A stretch of 64,000 bases of DNA. Source: Xylaria sp. FL1777 (taxonomy: Eukaryota; Ascomycota; Sordariomycetes; Xylariales; Xylariaceae). The notes under the pieces are model-generated. The model was not told the DNA's origin, searched no databases, and saw only the letters and a list, made by a program, of their open reading frames with translations. The translations under genes and the position numbers were made by a program. Numbering within the stretch: position 1 is the first letter of the stretch; every line of letters starts with the position of its first letter. This document shows, piece by piece, positions 62,424 through 64,000 of this stretch. The stretch spans positions 124,001 to 188,000 of the forward strand of contig MU400555.1 in NCBI GenBank assembly GCA_022578965.1. Reading direction: 5' to 3'.

Positions 62424-64000
62424 ATGGGAGATTCTCGCGAGAGCAAGCGCCAACGTGTTAACGGAGACCACGTCGCCGTCAATGGCTTTGAGTCGGAGCA
62501 GTGGTTCATTGGTAGTATAGACCAAGGCACTACATCCTCCCGCTTCATCATCTTCGACCGCTTCGCCGATCCTGTAGCGAGCTATCAGATTGAATTCGAA
62601 AACCACTATCCTCATTCTGGGTAATTCAACCCCCTCTTCCACGCTCGTGTCCCCGTGATCAACTAGCATAATCCGTGGCGTAGGATAGAAGACTAACCGC
62701 TGATCGTGTGATGCAGCTGGCATGACCACGACCCAACCGATCTAATCAGTTCCGTTGAGAAGTGTATCGAGAAAGCGACTGAGGAGTTCGTCTCTAAGGG
62801 CTTCAAAACATCACAGATCAAGGCAATCGGCATCACCAACCAACGTGAAACAACCGTTTGCTGGGACAAGTACACTGGCGAGGCGCTGTGTCAAGCTGTA
62901 GTATGGCCCGATACGCGGACTAAGGCGCTAGTTCGGGACCTGAAGACTAAGCCCGGCGCCGATAAGCTGCTGGATCTTTGTGGCCTGCCCCTGAGTACCT
63001 ATCCCTCGAGTGTGAAGCTTTCGTGGCTCACTCAGAACGATACCGAAGTCCGCAAGGCTTATGAAGAAAGTCGCCTTGCCTTTGGTACTGTCGATAGTTG
63101 GTTGATCTATAAACTCAATGGTGGCAAAGATAAGAATATCCACGTCACTGACACCAGCAACGCCAGCAGAACCATGTTCATGAACTTGCACACCTGTGAA
63201 TACGATGACGAGCTACTGGACTTCTTCGAGATCGACCCCTCCAAAGTTGATTTGCCTAAGATTGTTCCTTCGTCGCATCCTGAAGCTTTCGGTGCCTTGG
63301 CGTCGGGACCCCTAAAGGGGGTCAAAATCGCAGGCTGCCTGGGCGACCAATCTAGTGCTCTGGTCGGTCATTGTGGATTTAAGCCTGGTCATGCGAAGAA
63401 CACATACGGCACCGGGTGTTTCCTGCTGTATAATGTCGGTTCTGAACCTGTTATATCCAAATACGGTCTCCTCACTACTGTCGCGTATGATTTTGGTGAG
63501 GGACGGAAAGCGTATGCCCTAGAAGGCAGCATCGCCGTCGCGGGCTCTGGTGTGAAGTTCTTGATGAAGAATTTGGGGTTTGTGCGTGATTCATCCAAGG
63601 TCGGCGAACTTGCCGAGACTGTTCCAGATAATGGCGGGGTTGTATTTGTAACTGCGTTCAGTGGTCTATTTGCGCCATACTGGATAGACGACGCAAAAGG
63701 AACCTTGTGTAAGTCACTTTGTCTAGTTCTGATTGCTCTCCCATATACCGTAACTAGCGTCTCGAGAATAGTCGATCTAACAAACATTTAGTCGGGATTA
63801 CGCAGCACACGCAAAGAGGCCACATAGCACGCGCAACCCTCGAGGCGACCTGCTTCCAGACTCGTGCCATTCTTGAGGCCATGGAGAAAGACTCGGGCCA
63901 TAAGCTAGAGGTACTCGCCGTCGATGGCGGTATGTCAAATTCTGACATCACAATGCAAACTCAAGCCGATATTAGTGTAATCCGCGTCGAGCGGCCGGAA
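62424..64000 (+). CDS. GUT1: Glycerol kinase (3' end beyond window)
   Basis: Phosphorylates glycerol to glycerol-3-phosphate with ATP; FGGY-family kinase, first step of glycerol use. Exons 62424-62620, 62717-63708 and 63792-64000 (continuing) join in frame; 466 residues are visible and the gene runs off the window. Family marks: [18 protein letters not shown] (phosphate loop), GWHDHDP rebuilt across intron 1, [78 protein letters not shown] and [21 protein letters not shown], the last crossing intron 2. The start ATG at 62424 ([15 protein letters not shown]) is the first in this open stretch. Introns: GTAATT..GCAG and GTAAGT..TTTAG. Confidence 0.95.

Overview
The window looks like nuclear DNA of a filamentous ascomycete (Pezizomycotina, probably a Sordariomycete). 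Genes are split by short spliceosomal introns (about 50-240 nt) with GTRNGY-type donors, CTAAC/CTGAC branch points and YAG acceptors. Family content is typically fungal: an HsbA-domain secreted protein, a Zn(II)2Cys6 regulator, a BRAP2/Etp1 homologue and a fungal-type GPAT. Intergenic DNA is rich in ACCTAGGTAGGT-type tracts. Lineage below class is not secure from sequence alone. Gene models were joined by hand. Every multi-exon model except one (the small His-rich protein gene near 37 kb) keeps frame across all joins.

Layout. 0.9-23.3 kb is a block of seven genes, all on the minus strand: an HSL-type alpha/beta hydrolase, PEX14, an AIM32/APD1-type thioredoxin-like ferredoxin, a glycerol-3-phosphate acyltransferase (SCT1 type), ETP1/BRAP2, four-unit polyubiquitin UBI4, and a large Zn(II)2Cys6 protein. 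23.3-41.8 kb is gene-poor. It holds a complete five-exon farnesyltransferase beta subunit (RAM1), a small His/Ser-rich conserved protein gene, a MITE-like foldback and many simple repeats. At 41.9-43.2 kb lies GDP-mannose pyrophosphorylase (MPG1) with a 7-nt first coding exon. 43.2-53.8 kb is another gene-poor stretch with one secreted HsbA-family gene (minus strand). 53.9-57.8 kb carries an MFS hexose transporter and an aldo/keto reductase. 58.7-59.3 kb has a truncated VPS62-like (DUF946) relic. 62.4 kb to the end is the 5' two-thirds or more of glycerol kinase (GUT1).

How the genes relate. Most are single-copy housekeeping functions rather than an operon-like cluster: peroxisome import (PEX14), glycerolipid entry (GPAT and glycerol kinase both handle glycerol-3-phosphate, but lie 50 kb apart), cell-wall sugar nucleotide supply (MPG1), ubiquitin supply (UBI4), Ras/mating-factor prenylation (RAM1) and sugar uptake. 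I see no polyketide, NRPS or terpene synthase genes and no intact transposase. The least ordinary signals are a nonamer (TACTGCGTA/TACGCAGTA) repeated about ten times in intergenic DNA and once forming a perfect 18-nt palindrome, a 177-bp TA-flanked foldback element, a GC-AG intron in RAM1, and an open frame upstream of and in phase with GUT1, separated from it by a single TAG.
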